Shown here: positions 1 through 5,867 of the stretch, piece by piece
Numbering within the stretch: position 1 is the stretch's first letter
Layout: every line of letters begins with the position of its first letter
Origin: an uncultured Ruminococcus sp.
GTDB lineage: Bacteria; Bacillota; Clostridia; Oscillospirales; Ruminococcaceae
Length of the DNA stretch: 36,351 nt
NCBI GenBank assembly: GCA_902786965.1
Contig: CADAEJ010000039.1
Location: 1 to 36,351, forward strand
Direction: 5' to 3'
Notes under the pieces: generated by a model
Told to the model about the DNA's origin: nothing
The model's input: only the letters and a program-made list of their open reading frames with translations
Database searches by the model: none
Position numbers and translations under genes: made by a program

Positions 1-62
1 AAGCAATAAAAGGTTTAGGAAAGGGGCTTGGGGGACAACCCTTCTCCAAAAGGGTTTCCCCC
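1..62 (+). repeat. Copy A (partial) of the dispersed hairpin repeat, short form
   Basis: The window opens inside this copy. It matches copies B and C from AAGCAATAAAAGGTTTAGGA through to TTTCCCCCA. It carries the short-form core hairpin: GGGGG, then AACCCTT pairing with AAGGGTT, then CCCCC. It lies about 40 bp past the stop codon of the GNAT-HAD gene, with the same end facing that gene as in copies B and C. The left arm lies outside the window. Confidence 0.8.
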
Positions 63-69
63 AATTACG

Positions 70-101
70 CGGTGTACACACCGCGGCAAACTCTGATTTG
101 C
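70..101. other. Two small hairpins downstream of the GNAT-HAD gene
   Basis: Positions 70-86 hold an inverted repeat, CGCGGTGT and ACACCGCG around two bases. Positions 86-101 hold GCAAA-CTCTGA-TTTGC. Neither is followed by a clear T-run on the minus strand, so a terminator role for the GNAT-HAD gene is only possible. The second hairpin has a relative at 36221-36236. Confidence 0.4.
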
Positions 102-102
102 A

Positions 103-1287
103 CTACAACATCGTCAGCAGGCAGATTTCATTTGGCGTTTGCGCAAACACTTTAGCGCCGTGGGCGAGCAGAAACTTCTCGGAGCGAAAGCCCCACAGCA
201 CACTGATGCAGTCTGTGCCTGCGTTGCGAGCCGTGTCAACATCAACGTCCGAGTCACCTATGTAAACGCACTCGCAGGGCTTTGAGCCGAGGCTTTTCAT
301 CACCGCAAAAACGCTGTCAGGGGAGGGTTTGCGGCGCACGCCCTCTTTTTCGCCAACGCAAATATCGACCAGCTCGCCGAAATAATCCCTGCAAAGCTCC
401 GCAACCGCAAAATCCGCCTTGTTGGAAACCACCGCGACCTTTTTCCCGCGCGCCTTCAGCTCGCGCAGCATATCCATAATGCCCGCGTAAGGCTTGGTGT
501 TGTCGCAGCAGTGCTGCCCGTAGTGGCGCTTGAAAGAGTCAAAAGCGCGCTCAAAATCTTCCGATGAAATGTCGCTGGGCAAAGCCCGCTGCATCAGCTT
601 GCGTATGCCGTTGCCCACAAAACCGCATACCTCCTCGCGCGTGTGAGCCTGTCCGCCCGCACCCTGAACCGCAAAATTCGTGCTTGCCGTCAGGTCATCA
701 AGTGTGTCCAGCAGCGTGCCGTCAAGGTCAAAAATATATGTCGAATACTGCTTTGCGTCAAACAGCACAGGCTGAAATCCCTCGCAGCGCCGCGTGTCCA
801 TAAGCGCGTCAAAGTCCGCCTCATCAAAGCTTTCAGCACCCGTGAACATCAGCTCGTATGTCACACCCTCGTATCGAATGTACCTGTCCGTGTGCCTGAA
901 TCCCGCACGCAGATAGAACTCCTCGCGCCGCTTGCGCTGTGGGTAGTTTTCCGCGCTCTTGTCAAGCGCCTCTATCTCCAGCACGATCTGCCTGCCTGCG
1001 TAGTGAGAGCAAATGCTGCGTATCACCTCGCTGCCCAAGCCCTTGCCGCGCAGCGCCTTGTCTATCGCAAAATAGCATACATATGCCGTGTGCCCGTGCA
1101 GGCACATCACAACCATACCTGCCGCCTCGCTCGAGTGCATCAGCGCAAAAACGTCCAGCTTGCCCTCGTCAGCCAGCCGCAGCATTATGTCCAGCCCGAA
1201 CCTCTCCTGCGGCGGAAAAGCCTCCGTGTAGATCGCGTTTAACGCGTCAAAGCGGTCATCACCGCTGTATATCTTCTCTATCTCCAA
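103..1287 (-). CDS. GNAT acetyltransferase / HAD phosphatase fusion protein
   Basis: This is a two-domain protein of about 394 residues. The N-terminal part (about 1-150) is a GNAT acetyltransferase with the acetyl-CoA loop RGKGLG near residues 80-85. The C-terminal part (about 180-394) is a HAD-superfamily hydrolase resembling phosphoglycolate phosphatase/PpaX. It has motif I DLDGTLLDT (nucleophile Asp near 187), motif II VVSNK near 286-290, the motif III lysine in RKPSP near 320, and the acidic motif IV GDSDVD near 344-349. All catalytic positions of both domains look intact. The frame opens at a TTG at 1302, but GGAGG at 1297-1301 sits 8 bases before another TTG at 1285-1287, so I chose that start. 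A sigma-A promoter lies upstream. Known: HAD proteins of this type dephosphorylate small phosphometabolites. The substrates of either domain, and why they are joined, are unknown. Confidence 0.85.
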   Translation of the reverse strand: MEIEKIYSGDDRFDALNAIYTEAFPPQERFGLDIMLRLADEGKLDVFALMHSSEAAGMVVMCLHGHTAYVCYFAIDKALRGKGLGSEVIRSICSHYAGRQIVLEIEALDKSAENYPQRKRREEFYLRAGFRHTDRYIRYEGVTYELMFTGAESFDEADFDALMDTRRCEGFQPVLFDAKQYSTYIFDLDGTLLDTLDDLTASTNFAVQGAGGQAHTREEVCGFVGNGIRKLMQRALPSDISSEDFERAFDSFKRHYGQHCCDNTKPYAGIMDMLRELKARGKKVAVVSNKADFAVAELCRDYFGELVDICVGEKEGVRRKPSPDSVFAVMKSLGSKPCECVYIGDSDVDVDTARNAGTDCISVLWGFRSEKFLLAHGAKVFAQTPNEICLLTML

Positions 1288-1314
1288 TTCATAGACCTCC
1301 AATCGTCTGTATTG

Positions 1315-1343
1315 ATTTTACCACGCGTAGCCGAACCTGTCAA
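1315..1343 (-). promoter_or_regulatory. Sigma-A promoter of the GNAT-HAD gene
   Basis: On the minus strand TTGACA (1338-1343) is followed after 17 bp by TAAAAT (1315-1320). It is back to back with the promoter of the 1399 gene. Confidence 0.75.
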
Positions 1344-1346
1344 CTG

Positions 1347-1375
1347 TTGACTTGCGCCGCCTCTTGTGGTATGAT
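1347..1375 (+). promoter_or_regulatory. Sigma-A promoter of the 1399-1881 gene
   Basis: TTGACT (1347-1352), a 17 bp spacer and TATGAT (1370-1375). The two divergent -35 boxes form one palindrome, GTCAAC-T-GTTGAC (1339-1351). An AGGCAGGTGG ribosome binding site at 1385-1394 precedes the ATG. Confidence 0.75.
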
Positions 1376-1398
1376 AAAACAAAAAGGCAGGTGGTAAA

Positions 1399-1881
1399 AT
1401 GGAACTTCTGATCGGCGCAGCCGCAGTTTTCGGACTTTTGTACCTGCTCGGTGTCGAGCTCATGACGCTTTTGAGCATCGTGCAGATGATCCTTACATTC
1501 TTGTCCGCGATATTCCTGCTGTTTTTCGTTTTCTGCGATTTCCTCCTGCTGTTTTTCTCAAAAAGATACGCCGCACAGCTCGTCGGCATACAGCCCACGC
1601 AGACCGATGAAAACGGCGAACAGAAAAAAGGGATGATGTATAAAGCCGCATATTACCTCGTTGACGGCGAACAGCTGCGCAATTGGTTCCCTGCCGAAAC
1701 GCTCGGCGCAAGGCGGATATACAGCCGCAGCGAATGCTTCGTGCGTATCGCGCGCCTTGGCAAAAAGCGCCTCGTCTTTGACCGCCACAGTATGCTCATC
1801 GTCATTTCGGGCACCGTCCTTATGGGACTTTGCTCGATAGGCTTGTGCGTCTATTGGCTCATCAGCCTCGGGCTCTTGTGA
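1399..1881 (+). CDS. Small membrane protein of unknown function
   Basis: This is a 160-residue protein I do not recognise. Two hydrophobic stretches cover about residues 2-20 and 24-54. A polar, probably cytoplasmic loop (about 55-130) follows, with several Arg/Lys and Tyr residues. A last helix covers about 133-157. The topology is therefore three membrane segments with a central soluble part. The gene has its own strong promoter and ribosome binding site, stands alone, and ends in a terminator shared with nrdG coming from the other side. No catalytic motif is visible. Confidence 0.75.
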   Translation: MELLIGAAAVFGLLYLLGVELMTLLSIVQMILTFLSAIFLLFFVFCDFLLLFFSKRYAAQLVGIQPTQTDENGEQKKGMMYKAAYYLVDGEQLRNWFPAETLGARRIYSRSECFVRIARLGKKRLVFDRHSMLIVISGTVLMGLCSIGLCVYWLISLGLL

Positions 1882-1892
1882 TAATAAACCAA

Positions 1893-1931
1893 AACGGGTA
1901 TACCGCACCGCGCAGTATACCCGCTTTTTTA
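1893..1931. terminator. Bidirectional terminator between the 1399 gene and nrdG
   Basis: Stem CGGGTATAC (1895-1903) pairs with GTATACCCG (1915-1923), followed by TTTTTT on the plus strand and TTTTGG on the minus strand. It reaches into the stop codon region of nrdG. Confidence 0.85.
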
Positions 1932-2465
1932 TCTCAGCCCGAATTTTTCGTTGATAAGCCGTATCTCACCCACCGCCAGCGTCAGCGGAAGGTCAATAAG
2001 CCGCTGATTTTCAGAGCCGCGGAACATAAGCGAGATGTTCTTTTTCGCAAGTACGAATTCACCGTCGACCAGAACATCTATCATCGACAGCATCTCGTCC
2101 GTGACCTCGCACCGCGCGCGGCTTGGCTTTAACAGTTCCTCGTCAAGCACATACCCCGTGTAGCACCAGATGTTCTTATCAGGGAAGCGCGAACGTACCT
2201 GCCGCAGAAACGGGACGAGAGCGCGCTGATTTTCAGGCTCGAAGGGCTCGCCGCCAAGCAGCGACAGCCCGTCAATGTAATCGGGCGAGAGCATCTCAAG
2301 CAGTTCGTCAGCCGTCTGCTGCGTGAACGGCTTGCCATAGGAAAAGTCCCACGTCTGCGGGTTAAAACAGCCCTCGCAGTGATGCGTGCAGCCCGAAACG
2401 AACAGGCTCACCCGCACTCCCAAGCCGTTGGCAATGTCATAGTTTTTTATCTCACCGTAGTTCAT
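1929..2465 (-). CDS. nrdG: Anaerobic ribonucleoside-triphosphate reductase activating protein
   Basis: This is the 178-residue radical SAM activase that installs the glycyl radical on NrdD, using S-adenosylmethionine and a 4Fe-4S cluster. The cluster motif is CTHHCEGC, with Cys26, Cys30 and Cys33 in the CX3CX2C spacing of the family. A GGEP SAM-binding motif lies at 71-74. Length and the N-terminal MNYGEIKNYDIANG-type sequence are normal for NrdG. It is downstream of nrdD on the same strand, but 264 bp separate the two and most of that gap is repeat copy B. The ribosome binding site is weak (AGAGAT), so expression may depend on read-through from nrdD. No convincing promoter of its own was seen. 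Confidence 0.95.
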   Translation of the reverse strand: MNYGEIKNYDIANGLGVRVSLFVSGCTHHCEGCFNPQTWDFSYGKPFTQQTADELLEMLSPDYIDGLSLLGGEPFEPENQRALVPFLRQVRSRFPDKNIWCYTGYVLDEELLKPSRARCEVTDEMLSMIDVLVDGEFVLAKKNISLMFRGSENQRLIDLPLTLAVGEIRLINEKFGLR

Positions 2466-2497
2466 AGGTTATCTCTGCTTTCATGTTGATTCAGGTG

Positions 2498-2520
2498 AAG
2501 TACGAGGACTTTGTGTACTT
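2498..2520. other. Short inverted repeat upstream of nrdG
   Basis: AAGTAC (2498-2503) and GTACTT (2515-2520) flank 11 bases, between repeat B and the nrdG start. It could form a small hairpin in the nrdDG message. No function is evident. Confidence 0.3.
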
Positions 2521-2541
2521 ATGATGTATTATTGGAGAGTC

Positions 2542-2787
2542 TCTCTTGGGAGTGTTTTTTCTCAAACTCTTTTTTCTGAACTCTACTACTTTTTCGTTAT
2601 TTGGGTCGTAGACCCAAATAACGAAAAAGCAATAAAAGGTTTAGGAAGAGGGGTAAAGCGACCTGCGGTCGCTTGCGAGAATATCCAACGGATATTCTCG
2701 GGGGGATAACGGAGTAACCGTTACCACGGTTACTCCCAAGAGAACGGCTTTGCCGTTCTCGACCTTCGTCCAAAAGGGTTTCCCCCA
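2542..2787 (+). repeat. Copy B of the dispersed hairpin repeat, long form
   Basis: This 246 bp copy lies between nrdD and nrdG. In order it has: the left end TCTCTTGGGAGT; a left-arm hairpin at 2590-2630 whose arms run from CTTTTTCG inward to GGGTC and from GACCC outward to CGAAAAAG; the shared AAAAGGTTTAGGA; then hairpins GCGACC/GGTCGC, GAGAATATCC/GGATATTCTC, GGAGTAACCGT/ACGGTTACTCC and AGAACGGC/GCCGTTCT; and the shared end CCAAAAGGGTTTCCCCCAG. The right end runs through the nrdD stop codon (2730-2732) and supplies the last 19 nrdD codons. The left-end 12-mer recurs as its exact reverse complement, ACTCCCAAGAGA, at 2732-2743. Confidence 0.9.
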
Positions 2788-4931
2788 GCCTGCGTGCGTC
2801 CCTGATTCCAGAACTGCGTGCCGATGTAGCCGCAGGTGCGCCGTGCAACGTTCATCTTTGACTGGTCGCGGTTGTGGCACTTGGGGCATTCCCATACCAG
2901 CTTGCCGTCATCGTTTACTATCTGTATCTCGCCGTCGTAGCCGCACACCTGGCAGTAATCGCTCTTGGTGTTCAGCTCCGCGTACATAATGTTGTCATAG
3001 ATGAATCTTATGACTTTAAGCACCGCAGGGATGTTCCCCTGCATATTCGGTACCTCAACATAGCTTATCGCGCCGCCGGGGGAGAGGTGCTGGAACTGCG
3101 ACTCGAATTTGAGCTTTGTGAACGCATCTATCTTCTCCGTAACGTGAACGTGATAGCTGTTAGTGATGTAGTTCTTGTCCGTGATGCCCTCTATTATGCC
3201 GAAGCGCTTCTGCAAGCATTTTGCGAACTTGTATGTAGTGCTTTCAAGCGGCGTGCCGTATATGGAGAAATCAATGTTCTCCTTTGCCTTCCAGCGCTTG
3301 CACGCATCGTTCATGTACTGCATTATCTCCAGCGCAAAAGGCGTAGCCTCCTTGTCGGTGTGGCTCTTGCCCGTCATGTACTTGACGCACTCGTACAGCC
3401 CCGCGTATCCCAGCGAAATAGTCGAGTATCCGCCGTACAGCAGCTTGTCGATAGTCTCGCCCTTTTTCAGCCTTGCCAGCGCGCCGTATTGCCACAGTAT
3501 CGGCGCAGCGTCCGAAAGCGTGCCCTTGAGCCTGTTGTGGCGCTCCATAAGCGCGCGGTAGCAAAGGTCAAGCCTCTCGTCAAATATCTGCCAGAACTTT
3601 GACATATCCTTGCCCGATGAAAGCGCGATGTCCACCAGATTAAGCGTAACAACGCCCTGATTGAATCTGCCGTAGTATTTCGGCTTGCCGTTCTCGTCAA
3701 CATACGGTGTCAGGAAGCTGCGGCAGCCCATGCAGGTGTAGCAGTGACCCTCGCCGTTCTTGTCCACTTTCAGTTTGAGCATAATCTTTTCGCTGATGTA
3801 ATCAGGTACCATTCTCTTTGCCGTGCATTTTGCAGCCAGCTCGGTCAGATAGTAGTAAGGCGTGCCGGGGTCGATGTTGTCCTCCTCAAGCACATAAATA
3901 AGCTTTGGGAACGCAGGTGTTATCCATACGCCGTCCTCGTTCTTTACACCGAGTATGCGCTGCTTGAGCACCTCCTCGATTATCATCGCAAGGTCAGCCT
4001 TTTCCTGCTCGCTGCGCGCCTCGTTGAGATACATAAATACCGTCACAAAGGGAGCCTGTCCGTTTGTTGTCAGCAGCGTCACTACCTGATACTGTATCGT
4101 CTGAACGCCCCTTGTGATCTCCTCGCGCAAGCGCTTTTCTGTAACCTCGTCTATCCTGTCCTTGTCAGCCTCAACACCAAGCTCCTTGATCTCCTCGATC
4201 AGTTCAGCCCTGATCTTTTCGCGGCTTATCTGTACAAACGGCGCAAGGTGCGTAAGGCTGATGCTCTGTCCGCCGTACTGATTGCTCGCCACCTGCGCGA
4301 TTATCTGCGTTGCGATGTTGCACGCCGTCGAGAAGCTGTGCGGCTTTTCTATAAGCGTGTCGCTGATGACCGTGCCGTTTTGCAGCATATCCTCCAGATT
4401 GACCAGATCGCAGTTGTGCATATGCTGCGCAAAATAATCCGTGTCGTGGAAATGTATTATGCCCTTCTTGTGCGCCTCAACGATGTCAGGCGGCAAAAGC
4501 AGTCTGTTTGTGATGTCACGGCTCACCTCGCCCGCCATGTAGTCACGCTGAACGCTGTTTACAGTCGGGTTCTTGTTAGAGTTTTCCTGCTTGACTTCCT
4601 CGTTGTTGCACTCGATAAGCGTGAGTATCTTGTTGTCGGTCGTGTTCGCCTTTCTCACAAGGTATCTCGTGTAGCGGTACTTGACGTAGCGCCGCGCCAG
4701 GTCGAAAGCGCCCTTGGACATTATCTGGTTCTCGACCATATCCTGTATCTCCTCGACCGATACAGCCCTGCCCATCTTGTTGCACTTGTACTCAACGTAT
4801 TCGGCGATGTCCTTTATCTGCTCGCGCGTCAGTTCGTTCTTGTGATCGGCTTCATTCGCCTTTGATATCGCGTTGACGATCTTTTCGATGTCGAAGATCT
4901 CCTCCGAGCCGTTCCTTTTGATTATCTTCAT
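2730..4931 (-). CDS. nrdD: Anaerobic ribonucleoside-triphosphate reductase, C-terminus altered by a repeat
   Basis: This is the class III ribonucleotide reductase (733 residues), which makes dNTPs from NTPs without oxygen. An ATP-cone allosteric domain covers about residues 1-95 (starting MKIIKRNGSEEIFD), followed by the ten-stranded barrel. The zinc site is CX2C (660, 663) plus CX2C (682, 685). The glycyl radical loop RRTCGY places the radical on Gly701. After QFWNQGRTQ (706-714) the usual family ending, of the type EIKDRV..., is absent. Instead residues 715-733 (ending KPFSWE) are translated from repeat copy B. All recognisable catalytic elements remain, so activity is likely but unproven. 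The start has a GGAGAAGG ribosome binding site, a consensus promoter and NrdR-like boxes. nrdG follows. Confidence 0.95.
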   Translation of the reverse strand: MKIIKRNGSEEIFDIEKIVNAISKANEADHKNELTREQIKDIAEYVEYKCNKMGRAVSVEEIQDMVENQIMSKGAFDLARRYVKYRYTRYLVRKANTTDNKILTLIECNNEEVKQENSNKNPTVNSVQRDYMAGEVSRDITNRLLLPPDIVEAHKKGIIHFHDTDYFAQHMHNCDLVNLEDMLQNGTVISDTLIEKPHSFSTACNIATQIIAQVASNQYGGQSISLTHLAPFVQISREKIRAELIEEIKELGVEADKDRIDEVTEKRLREEITRGVQTIQYQVVTLLTTNGQAPFVTVFMYLNEARSEQEKADLAMIIEEVLKQRILGVKNEDGVWITPAFPKLIYVLEEDNIDPGTPYYYLTELAAKCTAKRMVPDYISEKIMLKLKVDKNGEGHCYTCMGCRSFLTPYVDENGKPKYYGRFNQGVVTLNLVDIALSSGKDMSKFWQIFDERLDLCYRALMERHNRLKGTLSDAAPILWQYGALARLKKGETIDKLLYGGYSTISLGYAGLYECVKYMTGKSHTDKEATPFALEIMQYMNDACKRWKAKENIDFSIYGTPLESTTYKFAKCLQKRFGIIEGITDKNYITNSYHVHVTEKIDAFTKLKFESQFQHLSPGGAISYVEVPNMQGNIPAVLKVIRFIYDNIMYAELNTKSDYCQVCGYDGEIQIVNDDGKLVWECPKCHNRDQSKMNVARRTCGYIGTQFWNQGRTQAGGNPFGRRSRTAKPFSWE

Positions 4932-4962
4932 AGGTTCCTTCTCCTCATTATAATTTTTTTAA

Positions 4963-4991
4963 AGCATAGTCAAGTGATCTTTATCTGTCAA
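4963..4991 (-). promoter_or_regulatory. Sigma-A promoter of nrdD
   Basis: On the minus strand TTGACA (4986-4991), 17 bp, then TATGCT (4963-4968), about 32 bp before the nrdD ATG. The first NrdR-like box lies immediately upstream of the -35 box. Confidence 0.75.
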
Positions 4992-4992
4992 A

Positions 4993-5042
4993 GCACAATA
5001 TATTGTGGTCGGTGTATCCATTCGAGTACAGAATACTGTACT
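4993..5042. promoter_or_regulatory. Tandem NrdR-box candidates upstream of nrdD
   Basis: Box 1 is the perfect palindrome CACAATATATTGTG (4994-5007), which fits the known NrdR consensus acaCwAtATaTwGtgt. Box 2, AGTACAGAATACTGTACT (5025-5042), has perfect 7 bp arms and matches 7 of the 10 central consensus positions. The centres are 33 bp apart, about three helical turns, as in typical NrdR pairs. The boxes abut the nrdD -35 element, so repression of nrdD is the expected outcome. Box 2 is also close to the divergent regulator gene. Confidence 0.7.
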
Positions 5043-5102
5043 TTTACCACTCTCTCTTTATGTGCGCAACATTAAGTTTACACCAGTTTCTATAAAAAGT
5101 CT

Positions 5103-5132
5103 GTTGCATTTGCAACAAAAACGTGCTATAAT
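5103..5132 (+). promoter_or_regulatory. Promoter of the Crp/Fnr-type regulator
   Basis: TTGCAT (5104-5109), a 17 bp spacer and TATAAT (5127-5132). The -35 region overlaps the inverted repeat GTTGCA-TT-TGCAAC (5103-5116), a possible operator, perhaps for autoregulation. Confidence 0.7.
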
Positions 5133-5186
5133 ACAATATGTAGTAAGCAACTTTGTTACAATGCACAATTTAGAGGGTGATTTTCT

Positions 5187-5828
5187 ATGAAAACGCTACA
5201 ACCGTTAACTCCCATTAACAAAACCCTGCTTGATGACTTTGCCGCCTGCTTCAAGCCCGTCAAGAAGAATTACAGCAGGGGAGAGGTCATAATGCGCCTT
5301 GATGACGACAACAAAAGCGTCGGCATACTCATCTCGGGCACCGCGCACCTCATCACCACAACCTTTGACGGCACCAAGACGATAATCGACTACTTCGAGC
5401 AGGGCAGCATCTTCGGCAGACGCTTTTCCCCCGGTACGCAGACCGACCCCTACACCGTCATAGCCAAAAACAGATGCACCGTATGGCTTGTCGATTACCT
5501 CAAAGTCATAACCCCCTGCGAAAAGCGCTGTGATAAGCATATCCGCCTTATAGACACCATGCTGCTCACTATGGCACAGCGCGCGCAGCTGCACGTCGAG
5601 GTGCTTGGCAAAAGAACGATACGCGGCAAGCTGCTGTCCTATTTTTATTACCTTTCCAAAGCGCGAAGCGCAAGGACTTTCACGCTCCCGCTTTCGCTTT
5701 CCGACCTTGCCGACTACATCTCCGCCGACCGCAGCGCGATGATGCGCGAGCTGAAAAAGCTCAACGAGGAGAAAATACTTATCTCCCACGCCTGCAAGAT
5801 AACCATACTGAAGATAATACCGCTGTAA
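5187..5828 (+). CDS. Crp/Fnr-family transcriptional regulator
   Basis: This is a 213-residue DNA-binding regulator. An N-terminal cyclic-nucleotide-binding-like beta barrel covers about residues 20-115 (SRGEVIMRLDDDNKSVGILISG is its opening). A dimerisation helix covers about 120-145. A C-terminal winged helix of the Crp type covers about 150-210, with LSDLADYISADRSAMMRELKKL as helix-turn-helix. The N-terminal cysteine cluster that holds the Fe-S centre in FNR is absent, and the cAMP-binding arginine signature is not evident. The effector is therefore unknown. It is divergent from nrdD, which makes a link to redox or nucleotide metabolism plausible but unproven. The start is supported by GAGGGTGA at 5173-5180. 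It ends in a bidirectional terminator. Confidence 0.85.
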   Translation: MKTLQPLTPINKTLLDDFAACFKPVKKNYSRGEVIMRLDDDNKSVGILISGTAHLITTTFDGTKTIIDYFEQGSIFGRRFSPGTQTDPYTVIAKNRCTVWLVDYLKVITPCEKRCDKHIRLIDTMLLTMAQRAQLHVEVLGKRTIRGKLLSYFYYLSKARSARTFTLPLSLSDLADYISADRSAMMRELKKLNEEKILISHACKITILKIIPL

Positions 5829-5830
5829 AC

Positions 5831-5862
5831 AAAAAAAGGCGGAGCCGAAGCTCCGTCTTTTT
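5831..5862. terminator. Bidirectional terminator between regulator and ABC permease
   Basis: GGCGGAGC (5838-5845) pairs with GCTCCGTC (5850-5857) around a CGAA tetraloop. TTTTT follows on the plus strand and TTTTTTT on the minus strand. Confidence 0.9.
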
Positions 5863-5867
5863 ATCAT

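Noticed and set aside
2597-2895. Short open frames within repeat copy B
   Set aside because: They read through palindromes and into antisense nrdD; similar frames are not kept in copies A and C.
3744-4865. A 373-codon open frame on the plus strand
   Set aside because: It lies wholly antisense to nrdD, has no ribosome binding site or promoter, and its composition (Leu/Arg/Val-rich) is that of a shadow frame.
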